A stretch of DNA of 64,000 nucleotides from Carettochelys insculpta (taxonomy: Eukaryota > Chordata > Testudines > Carettochelyidae): positions 227,891,501 through 227,955,500 of the forward strand of contig NC_134137.1 of the NCBI RefSeq assembly GCF_033958435.1, read 5' to 3'. Within the stretch, counting starts at the first letter, position 1, and every line of letters begins with the position of its first letter. The position numbers and the translations under genes are program-made. The notes under the pieces are model-generated. The model was given only the letters and a program-made list of their open reading frames with translations. It did not search any database and was not told the origin of the DNA. This document shows, in pieces, positions 33,631-45,818 of this stretch.

Positions 33631-34312
33631 CTATATCTTTGTCTGGAGAAGTATAGATTTTAAGAAATGAAAAAGCTGTTTTCTTTTATATATAGCACCA
33701 CTCATTGGCATAGAGTAATAAGTTCTGACTAACCCTAATGAGTTTTGGTTTTGAATGACTTCACAATAAAGCATTCCTTACAATGTTTTATAAATTGTAA
33801 TTTAACAGCAATTATAGTGCTTTGCAGAGATCAATGTTTATTCTTATTTTAGTGCATTCATAATTACTTTCATTTAAACATTAATAAATGTCTCATTTTG
33901 TTTCAAAATCAGTTTAATTTAGTTTAAAGAGTGACTGACAGCTCTGTCTATTGGCCTCCTGAAAGTAATGTTTTCAAACATGGAAGCATCATCTAATTTA
34001 GTCAAGAGTAAGATACGTTGCTTATACATATGTGGCTGTGTTCACTTTGGCACCCAATTCGTCAAGTCCCCACTTGTTCAACAAAGCAGATGACCTTTAA
34101 CAGTTTGCTAAGTCTCACTGAAATCAATGGGAGAATCAGTGGAACAAGGAAAAAAAAACTAAACAATGCAGGGTGATATCCTGACCCCACAGAAATCAGA
34201 GAGTTTTATCATTAACTTCATTGGAGCTAGGATTTTACTCTGAGGTGTTCTGTTTGTTTTTTCCATGTTTTGAACTTCTCTGTCCCTATGAAGCATTTCC
34301 ACAAACATAATT
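33631..34312. other. Intron, no feature recognised
   Basis: AT-rich sequence with no exon or repeat that I can name. Confidence 0.5.
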
Positions 34313-35075
34313 TGGGTTCTACCAAATTCTCAGCCATGAAACTCGCATCATGGACTATGAAATCTGGTTTCTTATGTGCTTTTAGCCCATACTGTACACA
34401 AGTGATGGGAGAGACCAGTATTTCTTAAACTGGAGGTCTTGATCCAAAAGGAAGTTGGTGGAGATCACAAGGTGATTTTAGGTGGCATCCCAGGATTGCC
34501 ATAATTACTACTGTAGTGACTTCAGAACTAGGGAGCCAGAGAGCAGCAGCAGTTGTCCAGGCATCTAGTTCTAACAGCAGTGTCCTGCCAGCAGCAGCAC
34601 AGAAGTGTAAGGGTGGCAACACCATACTACGTCACCTTTACTTATGTCATGCTGCGTTCAAAGCAGGGAGTCTGGAGAGTGGCAGCTGCTGACTGAGGAT
34701 CCAGCTATGCAGGCAGTAGTGCAGAAGTAAGAATGGCAATACCGTAACACGCCAACTTTACATCTGCACTACTGCTGATGGCAGCTCTGCCTTCAGAGCT
34801 GTGCTTCTGGCCTGCACCTGCTGCTCTCCAACTGCCCAGCTCTGAACTGCTGCCAGCAGCAGCACCACAAGATTAAAGGCAGAAGCACCGCAGCTCCCTA
34901 CTACCACAATCTTGCAGCACCCACCTCCCAATGCCTTTTTGGGTTAAAACCCCTACAATTATAACAGTGTGAAGTTTCAGATTTACATAGCTGATATAAT
35001 GAAATTTGTGATTTTTTTTTTAAATCCTATGACTAAGAAATTGACCAAATTGGACTGTGAATTTGGTAAGGCCCT
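34313..35075. mobile_element. DNA transposon of the GGGCCCTACCAAATTC family, copy 1
   Basis: The left end GGGTTCTACCAAATTC and the right end GAATTTGGTAAGGCCC are inverse. The interior (GACCAGTATTTCTTAAACTG, GATCCAAAAGGAAGTTGGTG) is related to 50460-50660 in the second copy. No coding capacity is visible, and target duplications are not clear. Confidence 0.7.
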
Positions 35076-35735
35076 AAACTTAATGCATATTTGAAAAGCT
35101 TTTTGATACTAAAAACATTAGGCTCTTATTTCAAAATGTGAATGGAAAAATTATATATTCTAAAAATAAGGAAGGTGATGAAAATATTGAATATACAAGA
35201 TCTTGTGAAGGCTGTTAGAACACAGTAGCATTTTTAGAACAGCCTAGGTGGAGTCTTATTTGAGAGAGCGATGATATCACTGTCATCAAAAAGTAGCAGT
35301 AATAAAATTCTGTTTCCAGGCTACCAGTCTCTCTTCAGCATCAGCTGCAGTCCTGAGCTGTATTTCTCAACATTCTAGAAACATCCTAAGGGGAGATGGG
35401 GCTTGAGCTAACTTTGGCCTTGTCTCCAGCAGCTGGGACACAAGTGAGCCCTATCCAGGCCCTGTTGCTGGGATCAAGGACCAAGCAACCTGGGGTACCC
35501 TTTCCCCCACGAGCATGCTTGGCCACTGTCCCTGGCATTAGAGTCCAGGCAAGGTATGGGCTGCTGCTATCTCCCAGGCAGGTGCTCTCAGCTAGAAGTG
35601 GCTCCATCCCAATCCTGGCTCAGCTGCCAGGGAGCATGGCCCTATGTGCCGAGTGGAGAGAGTCCAGATGCCTATGGCTTGGTGCAGAATAGGGGGTGGG
35701 AGTCCTCTGGGCAGCAGACACACGTGGGACAGACA
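35076..35735. other. Intron, GC-rich in part, no feature recognised
   Basis: AT-rich to about 35380, then GC-rich. The overlapping frames on both strands from 35386 follow composition and show no protein motif. Confidence 0.45.
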
Positions 35736-35739
35736 TGTT

Positions 35740-36002
35740 GTGATAGGTTCCCTTCCTCTCAAGGCACTGCCTGGAACTGAGATACCACTCAGCCTGCTTG
35801 ACCCACCAACCTTAGGTCCCTTTACACTGCATTGCTATTTAACCTGCCAGACCCTTCCCCATAGAGTAGATTGCACTTCACCAGCACACATCCAGGTAGA
35901 GACACACCCAGCTGCAGAAACGTGGACAGAGATGGGCTCAGCTCTGCATGAGAAGGCCCAGCTAAGGAATTGCCCAGTACTCAAGTGCACCTCAAGTGCA
36001 GA
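35740..36002 (-). mobile_element. Dispersed repeat, LTR-like, copy B left part
   Basis: GGTTCCCTTCCTCTCAAGGC, ATACCACTCAGCCTGCTTGA and CACACCCAGCTGCAGAAA follow the same order as 14527-14690 in copy A. The hAT element at 36003 interrupts it. The strand is a guess. Confidence 0.5.
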
Positions 36003-36825
36003 GGTCTCAAACTCAACGTCTGGGGCAAGTTCCAGGCTTCAAATCCTCCTAATGGGCCAATGGGCACCCCTTTCTAGCAGGGCTCTGGGGCCAGGGCAGA
36101 ATCTCTGCATGTTCCCCACCCCCCCATGTGTCTCCTGGCCCTGCTGTTGTTCCTCATGCTCCCCTTTGTGTGTCTTCCAGCCTTGCCTGTCACCCCCAGG
36201 CAATTTAAACTCCCCTGAGGGGCCCCAGTGCCACTGGCAGTAGTGCAGTACAGCTAGAGCAATTTGCAGCTGCTATGTCTACATCACTGCCAACATCTCC
36301 TTGTTGCCTGAGCGATGTGTGGCCGAGCCGTCCCAGCCACAGGACAATTTTGTGCAGGCACCCTGGCCTGCACTTTGCTGGATCCCACAGTGGCTGCCCC
36401 AACCATCTTACGGACAGGATGTTCTCCCATACTCCTGTTAACCCACAGGGCCCTGGACAGTGTAGGGCTGGAAGCAGGGGTAGGGGCTTCTGCAGTCACC
36501 ATGGCAGCAGGACCTATGGAGAAACGTACCTGCACAGAAGCCTGATCCACTCCTCTGTTGTTCTCTCATGCCAGTCTGTGCTGGGGCTGGGACACTCCAC
36601 TTTCCACCACCACAGAGAAGCGCAGCGACTGGGTTGGCTTGGGAGAGGGTGACACAGGGATGGGCAGGGTGGAGGGCAGAGCAGGGGCTGGACTTGGGGA
36701 GAAGGTACAGACGCGCACTGCAGGGCCGCAGGGATTCATGTGCCAGCAGCCATGCATGGGCTGGATTGTGGAACTGCTCCGGCCACAAATGGGCTGCTGG
36801 CCCTGAGTTTGAGACCCCTCATCTA
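36003..36825. mobile_element. hAT-like element, 823 bp, GC-rich
   Basis: The ends AGGTCTCAAACTCA and TGAGTTTGAGACCCCT are inverse and typical of hAT-type elements. The interior is GC-rich with no transposase frame that I can recognise. Confidence 0.6.
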
Positions 36826-37300
36826 GAGGACAAAACTAATATTGTACCATCTTGTGCTTCACTGAAATTAACCCCCGCCCTCATTGTAGGGTTGTTCCTG
36901 CTTTGGGCAGGGGGCTGGACCTGATGACCTCATGAGATTTCTTCCAGCCTTTGGAGTCTATGATTCTATATAAATGGCTTTCTGCCCCAAGTTATGACTT
37001 CCACACACATTGGTTTCAGAGAGAATAGAACAAGTTTATGAATTACAAAAGCTAGGTTTTAAGTGATTATAAGAGATAATAAACAGATCAAAGCTGATTA
37101 CCTAGCAAATAAAATAAATATGCAGTATAAACTTAAAATACTACAACTAAACCAAATATCAAATTTTCACTCTAAGTATCGCATTATGCAGATTGTAGAC
37201 GTTCTTGAAGGCCAGCTACACTAGGCTGAAGCTTTAAACTTCAGATATTCCATCCATCAGCTAGACAATTTTCTAACCTGGGCTCAGTCCTTTGTCTTGG
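36826..37300 (-). mobile_element. Dispersed repeat, LTR-like, copy B right part, with CR1 tail
   Basis: TTATAAGAGATAATAAACAG and AAAGCTGATTACCTAGCAAA match GTGATAGCAAACAGATG and AAAGCAGATTACCTGGCAAA of copy A (14980-15015). A CR1/SINE 3' end is inserted at about 36885-36973 (GGGGGCTGGACCTGATGACC, TCTATGATTCTAT). Confidence 0.5.
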
Positions 37301-37529
37301 GCAGGGAGTCAGTGAAGAATGCCTCCCCCCACCTTCCCTGAAATGATGTCACTTCCCTGCCTTAAATAGTTTTTGCATCAGGAACGTTTCCCAGTGGGAA
37401 ATTGGCATCATCAAAGACCTGTTGTTTTCCCTAATCCCTCTTCCCAACCAACCATTGAAACTGATTGCATTTTATCTAGTGGGCATTCCCCAGATGTAAA
37501 CACTTTTGTAATAGATCATAGGACTGGAA

Positions 37530-37848
37530 GGCTATGTCTGCATGGCTGGCACTATTTAGAGATACAGTGGCATCCTGACATAGCTGCCCGCATCTAAAAA
37601 ACATGCCCATTGTCTTAAAACAGGTTTCAAGATAACAGGTGTGCTATTCCAGCTCCCCTGTACACCTCATCGCAGGAGGAGTACAGAGATGCCTCGAAAT
37701 AGCACCACACGCCAAAATAAAGTGCTGTTTAGACAATAACACGTGCCAAAATAGCCTATTTCAAAATCAACGCAAAATAAGCTATGTAATTTGCATAGCG
37801 CAAATTGCATAGCTCATTTTGAGGTTAGGGTGCCATGTAGACATAACC
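37530..37848. mobile_element. Harbinger-type MITE, 319 bp
   Basis: The ends GGCTATGTCTGCATGGC and the inverse GCCATGTAGACATAACC match the family at 2051, 9583 and elsewhere. The flanking triplets (GAA and ATT) differ, the only copy of the eight without a clean 3-bp duplication, perhaps through decay. Confidence 0.8.
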
Positions 37849-37915
37849 ATTGGGTCCCAAAATTTCATCTAATCAAGTGCCCTGCACTTGTGGCAGGACT
37901 GAGTGTTATCTAGAC

Positions 37916-38095
37916 CATGGGTGTCCAACCTTTTGGCTTTCCTGGGCTGCATTGAGTGAAGAGGAATTGTCTTGGGCCGCATATAAAATATATAATATAG
38001 TTAATGTATATAAATCACATAATAATGTTAAAAGTTTATGATCTTGTGGGGCTGCATTACTAGCTGTCCCATGGGCCGCAGGTTGGACACGCCTG
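37916..38095. mobile_element. hAT MITE, 180 bp, TSD ATCTAGAC
   Basis: The ends are CATGGGTGTCCAACC and the inverse GGTTGGACACGCCTG. The 8-bp duplication ATCTAGAC is perfect (37908-37915 and 38096-38103). The size and TIR start fit hAT-Charlie-type non-autonomous elements. Confidence 0.92.
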
Positions 38096-38810
38096 ATCTA
38101 GACCATCCCTGACAAGTATTTGTGTAACCTGTTCTTAAAAATCTCCAATGATGGAGATTCCACAACCTCTCTAGGCAATTTAATCCAGTGGTTAACCATC
38201 CTGACAGCAAGTGTTTCTTAATGTCTAACCTAAAACACCCTTCCTGCAACTGAAGCCCATTGCTCTTGTCCTCTCCTCAGGGTTGAGAAGAACAATATTT
38301 CTCCCTCCTTCTTGTAAAATCTTATGTACTTGAAAACTGTTGTCTACTTTCAGTCTTCTGTTTTACAGAGTAAACGCCGTGGGGTTTTTTTTTCTGTTCT
38401 TCCCACATGGCTCATGTTCTTAGACCTTTAGTAATCAGTGGGGAGTAGAGCAGAAGAATTACTTCTGATGTCTTTCTTACAACACTCTCTTGCTAATACA
38501 TTCCAGAATGTTGTTTGCTTTTTCTGCAACAGTGTTAAACTGCTGACTCATATTTAGCTTGCGGTCCTCTGACTCCCAGATCCCTTCTGCAGTACTCCTT
38601 CCCCTGGGCAGTCATTTTCCTGTTGTGTACGTGTGCCACTGATCCTTCCTAAATGGAGTACTTTGCTTTTATCCTTGAATTTCATCATGTTTACATTAGA
38701 CCATTTCTCCAGTTTTCTAGATCATTTTGAATTTGAATCCTGTCCTCCATAGCATTTGCAACCCCTCCAAGCTTTGCATCATTCACAATATTTATAAGTG
38801 TATTCATTAT

Positions 38811-39589
38811 AGTAGTAGTAAGCCTCTTCCACTCCTTGGTGCATAGGCCATTGACTACCATTCAGCAGCATCCTCCGTCCTGGGCAATCATTTCCAGTTC
38901 TGACCAGGTGTATTCCATCTTTTTAGTGTCTGTCTTCAGGTCTCTATGCCAGGTGTTTCTTGAGTGCCCTCTTTTCCATTTTTCTTGTGGGTTCCAACTT
39001 AAGGCTTGCCTTGTGCTGGTGGTGGTTGGTTTTCTAAGGGTATGTCTGATCCATTGCCATCTTCTCTTCCTGATTTCTTCTTCATCAGGAAGTTGGTCTT
39101 GGTTGTTGATGGTGTATGGCCAGTGGATCTGGAGGATTTTATGGAGGCAGTTATTGATAAAGGTTTGGATTTTTCTGACAGTGCTCTTTGTTGTTCTTCA
39201 AGTTTCTGCTCCATACGGTAGGATTGATTTGACATTGGAGTTGAATAACCTGATCTTAGTCTGAGTTCTGGTCTGCTTAGAGTTCCAGATGTTTTTCATG
39301 AGAAGAAAAGCTGTTGTTGCTTTCCCAATCTTCCTGTGCACATCCATATTGGTGACCCCCTCCTTATCACTGTTGCTGCCCAGGTATGTGAAGACCTCAA
39401 TTTCTTCCAGTTCCCTACCACAAAGAATGACCGGCTCTGTGCTACTGATGTTGATTTTCAAGATCTTAGTTTTTCCTTTGTGAATGTTTAAGCCAACTGT
39501 ATTTGAGATGTCAGCAAGGTCTGACATCTTCTCTTGTATCTGGTGGTGGCTGTGGGACAGAAGTGCCAGATTATTGGCAAAGCTTGTGG
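38811..39589 (-). mobile_element. RTE-type LINE 3' fragment inserted in CR1, TSD CATTAT
   Basis: On the minus strand the RT C-terminal part reads STEPVILCGRELEEIEVFTY, LGSNSDKEGVTNMDVHRKIG, KIRLFNSNVKSILPYGAET and then EEIRKRRWQWIRHTLRKP. This is the RTE/BovB-type thumb and tail region. The 3' end is a short TACTACTACT run (38811-38820 in inverse), as RTE elements end in simple repeats. CATTAT is present on both sides (38805-38810 and 39590-39595). It is 5'-truncated. Confidence 0.88.
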
Positions 39590-40370
39590 CATTATTTAAA
39601 TAATCGATGAAGATATTTAACAGAATCAATCCCAAAACTGACCCCTGTGGGATCCTATTCATTATTTCTTTCCAGCATAACTTTTAACCATTGAAAACTA
39701 CTCTGTAGAAATCAGTTTCTGAGCAGCTATGCACCCACCTTATCCATCTGTGTTGCATTTTCATAGTTTTGAGAAGGTTATGTAATACAGGATCAAGAGC
39801 CTTATTAAAGTCAAGATATATTACATCTACCACTTCTTTCTATCTACAAGTCTCGTTACCCCATCAAAGAAAGCTTTTGGAATGGTTTTACACAACTGTT
39901 TCTTATCACATTATTATCATCTTCTATCTGTTTGCAAATTGCTTAATCATTATATCCATTATCTTTCTGGGTGCTGAAGTTATGATGACTGGTCTGTCAT
40001 TTCCTGAGCTGTCCTTATTTCCCTTTTTATTGATTGGAATTATATTTGCCCTTTTCTAACCTTCCAAAATCTTTCCTGTCTTCCATGACTTTCCAAAGAT
40101 AATAGCTAATGGCTCAAATATCTCCTCAGGCAGCTCCTGGAGTATTTTAGGAGACATTTCATCATCCAACTTTTCTTTAAAAAAAAAAAAAACAACAGTC
40201 TTCCCCCTCTGATCCTCCCTTGGGACAATACTCCTAATTATAAATACAAAAATGATACAAGCATACACAAAAAATGATATTAAGTAAATCGTAAACATTC
40301 CAATTATCTCACATGACCCACTGTGCAGAAAATATATTTTAATTATGACTTGATCATATCATATAACCAA

Positions 40371-41444
40371 GGTTCCCTCTAAGTTGCATGGCTGTGCAGC
40401 TGCCTAATAAGCCCCAAGAAGGGGCTCAGGGCTGCTGTGCACAGAGCTGCAACAGCTGTGGGGAAAGCTCCCTGCTAGCCCTACTGGGATCAGAGGAGCG
40501 TGCCTTTCCCAGGTCAGGGGTAGCTCCCTGCTGTAGCAGCTGTGGTAGTTCCTAGCCATGGCCAAAGGAGAGGTATGCTTCCTCAGCTCCAACTGGGAGC
40601 TGCCATGTCTGGGTAAGAGGTACGCTCCTCCAGCCCAGTAGCAGAGGCAGAGTAAGAGAGGGGTTTAGGGGCTGTCTCCTGTAAAGCCCCCTGTTTCTGG
40701 GGCAGCCCTTCCTTGTGGAGTGGGAGGAGATGGCTCCAGGCACTGCTGTTTCTTCCCTCTCAGCTGGAGCCATGTCACTGCAAGCACCCAGAAGCTCTGT
40801 CCCCACAGCTTCTATTGGCTGGGAATCATAGCCAATGTGAGCGCCAAGGGGCAATGTCTGCAGGTGAGTTCAGGATGGCGCAGAGCCACCTGTTCACCTC
40901 CATCCCTAAATGAGAGCTGCTGCAGGTAAGTGCCCTGTACCCCAGTCCCTTTTCCCAGCTCCAAGCCCCCTCTTGTACCCTCAGTCTGCAACTCCTTCCA
41001 AAACCCTGTACCTCAATCCTCTTTATCAGCCCTGACCCAGCTTCACCATCCTAGCACCCTCCTAGATGCCAACCCTAAGCCCCTTCTGCTCTCTAACTCC
41101 TACCCAGACCCTGCACTCCCACCCCACACCCCTGCCCTGAGCCCACTCCCACACTCCATACCCCTTGTTCCCTGCTTGGAACCCCCTTCTTCACTCCAAA
41201 CGCTTCATCCCCTGCTCCATTCCAGAGTCTGAATCCCCAGTCTGAGCCCTTAGGTACCCACCTCAAGCCCCTCCCACACTTCAAACATCTTGGCCCTATC
41301 CCCTGCCACAGGTCATGCATAAACAGAATGAATTTTGTTACTCGCACCAATATAGAAGTGATGTGTGACGCATCTTCTCCCTATTGGTGTGTATAATAAA
41401 ATTCTTTCCGCACATGGACATAAAAAATTAGCGGGAACATGGAT
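40371..41444 (+). mobile_element. DNA transposon of the GGTTCCCTCTAA family
   Basis: The left end CCAAGGTTCCCTCTAAGTTG and the right end TTAGCGGGAACATGG are roughly inverse. GC-rich interior with GCTGTGCAGCTGCCTAATAA resembles 46757-46800. The internal frames show no transposase motif. hAT is the best guess from the ends, but I see no clear 8-bp duplication. Confidence 0.55.
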
Positions 41445-41929
41445 CATCATGAATATTTCTCGCTGAGGAATTTGGAATGTGTAGCACCACTCACGTGTCC
41501 TGCCCTGTAGCTTGTGCCCCTCCAGTATATGGGCTCACCAATTGTCTGTGCATTCCAGCCTGTTTGGGCTCAGCCCATTAGGGATTCTAATCTGCACCTG
41601 TCTCTCCCTGTTGGGATTCACTCTGTTCTAGGCTCAACATATTAGGGTTCAGTCACACTGGGTAAGTAGTAGCCAGGTTACATCCCTTCTCAGAGTCATT
41701 TTTCAATTTTAACATTATGTGGCTCTAATTCTGCATTGTACATTAGAACAAGATAGGTTTCAAATGAGACTGCTACAGTAGTGCAATCATCCTGTAATTG
41801 GCCATATGCTTCTTAAACTATGTTCAATTACTTTTCTAAGTTTAGTTCCTCTCTATAGAGGAATGGCTGCCCAGAAATCTTTCCAATATTGTCATATATT
41901 TCATAGTTCTTTTAAACTAACATATTAAA

Positions 41930-44530
41930 TAGAAGATTCTCCTAGGGGACAGTCTGGCTAGAGTAGTCAGGAGGAGATTAATAGCAAAAAGGGACGGTTA
42001 AAAGGAGGGATGATCTGAGCATTTACCACAAGACTGATATGTTGAGAACAAAATTAAGAAACCAAAAACACAATGAGAAGCAGTTCTTCAGTTGCCTACA
42101 CAGTGATGTTAGGAGCCTGACTAACAACAAGAGAAATTGCTTACGTCTCTTGCTTGTTCTAGTTAACATTACTGACACGTGGTGGGATGGTTCTCACAAG
42201 TGGGATTTTTAAATCAATGGTTATAACCAACTTAGAAGGTGGGCAAAAGTGGGGGAGTGAAGTGGCACTTTACACTTCTGAATCACAGCTAACTTGGAAG
42301 AAAATTATCTTGATGCTTTCAGTTCAGTATCCAAACAGATAAAGCAAAAGATGGGGTAGTAGAAGGTGTCTGCTACAGGCTACCAAATCTTATTAGAGAA
42401 TGCAGTAAGTACTTTCTTAAAAACCTAATATGTGTAGGGAAAAAAGCCTGTCTGGTCCTGAGGGACTGCAGTCTGAGTTATATGTATGAGCAATCTCATG
42501 CAGGCAGTACTAAAACTTCCTTGCATTTTCTAAACATTATAGATGACAAGTTTCTAAGTCTAAAAGTGTTTCAGCCTTGATGGGGGAATTCTGTACTACC
42601 TATCTTAACAGGTAAAAAAACTAATGGTAGTTTAGGTACAAGTGGGTATAACTTGATCACATTTATAATGTGGAAGTAGAGTAAATCTAAACCAGTAATG
42701 TGTACACTTGGCACTTTAATAGGGCTAATTTTCCAAATCTGAAAACAATTGTGAGCCAATCAGCTAAGAGGAAAAATTTAATCAGAAAAATGTGCATGGT
42801 AATTGGAAATCATGTAAGAGTGCCTTACCTAGATACCCAAAAATTCACAGTCTTACAAGAGAGGGAGAAGACCTGGTTTATAGGATATGTAACAGCATCT
42901 GTGCAAAATAGAAGAAAAATAGTATATAACAAATGGAAGAAAGAGGAAGATGATAAATGTAAATCAGAAGTTAGGAATTGTAGAATATTAGTAAGGAGAA
43001 TGAGGGACACAAGAAGAATTCTATTGCCAGCAGAGTTAAGAATAAAAAGGAGAAGTTTTAAAATATATTAGGAACAAAAAAATAAAATCCTGACAATGGT
43101 TTTATTCTGTTACAAGATGAAAAATGGCAGAATTATTGATAATAACTCAGAAAAGACACAAGTTTTTAATAAAAATTTTGTTCTGTATTTAGGGAAAATA
43201 GATTATATAGATTCATCATGTGGTGGTCATAATCTCTTTCCTTTCTGCTGTTATTAAACAAAAGCTACTAAAGTTATACATTTTTAAATCAGTGGGGCCA
43301 AATAACTTGCATCCAGGAGTTTTAATATTAACTGCCTTAGGTGCTTTTTGAGCTTTTAATATTGATTTTTAGTAAGTCTTAGGGCACCAGGGAAATTCCA
43401 AAATACTGGGAGGGAGCTAATGGGGCAATTTTTTGAAGGGTTAAATGAGTAATTAGAGACATGTCAGCCTGACATCAGTCCAAGGCATGATAATGATGTG
43501 GTGGATATAAGCCTCAGTTGATAACTAAAGGAAGATAATGTAATTAACGCAAATCAGCGTGGGTTAATTGAAAAGAGATTTTATTAAACTAAGTTAATAT
43601 CTTTTTGAAGTGATTACAAATTTGATTAATAAAGGTAACAATGTTGATATAGTATGTTTAGATTTCTGTAAAAATCTCATTTCCCTACACCATTTGGCTT
43701 GGTGCCGCGTGACATTTTGATTGAAAAACTGGAACAATATAAAGTTAACAAAGCACACGTTAAATTAAAAACTGGCTGACTTACAGGTCTCACAATATAA
43801 CTGTAAATTGGGAATCAAAATTAAGCAGATCTGTTTCTAGTAGTGTTTTGCAGAGATCAGTTTTTGGCTCTATGCTATTTAACATAAAATCATCACTCAT
43901 AAGGTTTGCAAATGACTCAAAAATTGGGGGAATAGTAAATAATGAAGAGGACAGCTATATTAAGTCCATGTACAGTTGTAAACTTTTGAAAGAACAACTA
44001 TAATGTTTTGGGAGCAATTACAAATAGTCTCCATTCCCAAGGTGTTCATACCTCTGAAGTACTAGGGTATGACATGCTACCGAATGGGTTCTCTATCCCA
44101 GGAAGCAGCGATGCTGAAAAAGATTTAGGGATGAGCATGGGTAAGCAGCAGAACATGAGCTCCCAGTGTGATACTGTGGTAAAAAAAAATAATGTAATCC
44201 TGAGATGCGGAAACAGGGAAAGTATTTAATAATGGGTTCTTTCTGCTAGTGAGGAAAGATATAACACAATACAGTGGCTAGAGATTGAAGCTAGGCAAAT
44301 GTAGACTGGAAATAAGGCACACATTTTTAATAGTGAGAGCAATTAACTGTTGGAACAATTTACCAAGGGTCATGGTAGAGTCTCCATAACTGACAATTTT
44401 TAAAACAAGATTGTATATCCAGAAAAGCACATGTTCTAGGAGTTATTTTGAAGAAATTTTATGACATGTGCCACACAAGTCAGATTAGATGATCACAGTC
44501 ATCCTGCTGGCCTTGAAATTCATGTATCTA
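41930..44530 (+). mobile_element. CR1 LINE, + strand, long and highly decayed
   Basis: Recognisable parts in order: an endonuclease-region phrase at 42150-42300 (ACATTACTGACACGTGGTGG, GGGGGAGTGAAGTGGCACTT), an ORF2 linker frame at 42700-43071 with many Lys/Arg (KIVYNKWKKEEDDKCKSEVR), RT blocks at 43480-43930 (GATTTCTGTAAAAATCTCAT, GCAGAGATCAGTTTTTGGCT), and a 3' end at 44480-44530 (ATTAGATGATCACAGTCATC). Stops are frequent throughout. Nearly 2.6 kb of ORF2-to-end sequence remains, the longest CR1 in the window. Confidence 0.75.
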
Positions 44531-45692
44531 ATTTAAGAGTTCCAATATAAAAAATTTAAAAAGATCCAGCTCATAATTTATCATCAGTGAGCCAATATTA
44601 CTTTAAGCTGCTGTGCTGTTGATATTGGAGGTGATAAATAATAGAAAGTTATAAAATTTAGCCAGTCAGGAGTTAAGATTATTATGCCACCTGAGTACCA
44701 CTTTTGAGTTCTGCTGAAAAGGAAACTTGCCTACCATAAACCATTTTACTGACCCTAGAGAAAATATAATTTTTATACATATGAAACAATAAACAATAAG
44801 CAAAGTACAGATTCTTTAAAACAATGCCTTACATTCATCCCTGCTATAACTACACTGAAGTCAGCAGAGCTTCGCATGGATTAAATTGACCCATAATTTG
44901 TGTAGTGTACGTGCCCTATAAGAATTGATTAGTATTACAAAATTGAGACATAATTTGTCAGATCCTCATTTTGATATGGTTTGTATTTTTACAGTTGAGT
45001 ACATACTTATTATCAATAAAATAACATTCATTGCGATCTGATAAATAACAGATACTGCATCAAAATTCAGTTACAAACCAAAATACACATTTCTTGCTAA
45101 AGAGCAATTACTGAAAAGAAGAAAGTATACAGCAACTTTAAGAAGCTCAGGAAGGTTAAATTATGATTAATAAAGTGTGGTTTATGCCACTGGAATGTTT
45201 AAATAATTTTAAGAGCATGTCTGGTATTTTAAATTGCGGCATTTGAGGTAATTTAGACATTATCTTCAGTACAATATTTGAACATAAGTACATTCTACCT
45301 GTCAGAAAAGAAAGGATCTGAAAAAAAGAAAGCACCTATATAGTATGTGAAAAATATTTTTTGCAATGTCTTTTGTACCTCTCTTGGACCTGCTTCCAGA
45401 CCACTGTACCTTCCTTAGCAACACATGGAGGCTGGTAACTGCACCAAATTCTGTACAGGAAAACTGTATGAAGAGCACTGTTTTGCTTTAAAGCTTGTCT
45501 CTTTCACCAGCTAAGGTGGACCAATAAAAGATATTACCTCACCCCTTTGTCTCTCTTACAGGAGTCCATTCAGTCTTCAGAGCTAAATTAGGCATTGGGT
45601 GATTGTACTCAAAGGATGAAGAGAGTTTCTATTATTGTGATCTAATCGTTTTATTTATGTGTTTCTATGTTCTGTCCCTTTTTTCTTGTTAG
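44531..45692. other. Intron with a short repeat fragment
   Basis: AT-rich. 45487-45560 (AGCTTGTCTCTTTCACCAGC, GGACCAATAAAAGATATTAC) is a fragment of a very common turtle repeat. It leads to the polypyrimidine tract before the exon at 45693. Confidence 0.5.
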
Positions 45693-45818
45693 TGTTAAGA
45701 CTCGACCTGTGCGAATGCCTCCTGGGTACCAAGCAGAACTCGTTATTCAGTTGGTGTGGGTAGATGGTGAGCCGCCACAACAAATCACCAGTCTGGCTGT
45801 AAATTCAGCCTATGGACT
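45693..45818 (+). CDS. STXBP5L: STXBP5L exon: conserved propeller-closing segment
   Basis: The acceptor TTTTTTCTTGTTAG ends at 45692 and the donor is GGACT|GTAAGT at 45818/45819. The 126-nt exon completes a serine codon, then reads VKTRPVRMPPGYQAELVIQL, VWVDGEPPQQITSLAVNSAY, then GL with the last codon split two bases in. PPGYQAELVIQLVWV and PPQQITSLAVN are among the best conserved stretches of vertebrate tomosyns, close to the end of the last WD repeats. Confidence 0.95.

Larger units (their letters stand above)
37512..40190 (-). mobile_element. CR1 LINE, minus strand, carrying three later insertions
   Basis: The tail begins at 37512 (inverse ATAGATCATAGGACTGGAA). The 3' region continues at 37849-37915 and 38104-38810, and the RT region at 39590-40190. 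The minus-strand RT block IPQGSVLGLILLNIFID is at about 39590-39660. Insertions are a Harbinger-type MITE, a hAT MITE and an RTE LINE. The paralogous CR1 at 25304-26880 gives the uninterrupted sequence and so fixes each junction. Confidence 0.85.

Noticed and set aside
39198..39662. Domesticated reverse transcriptase gene
   Set aside because: The frame crosses a nested insertion junction between two LINE types; no sign of selection visible.
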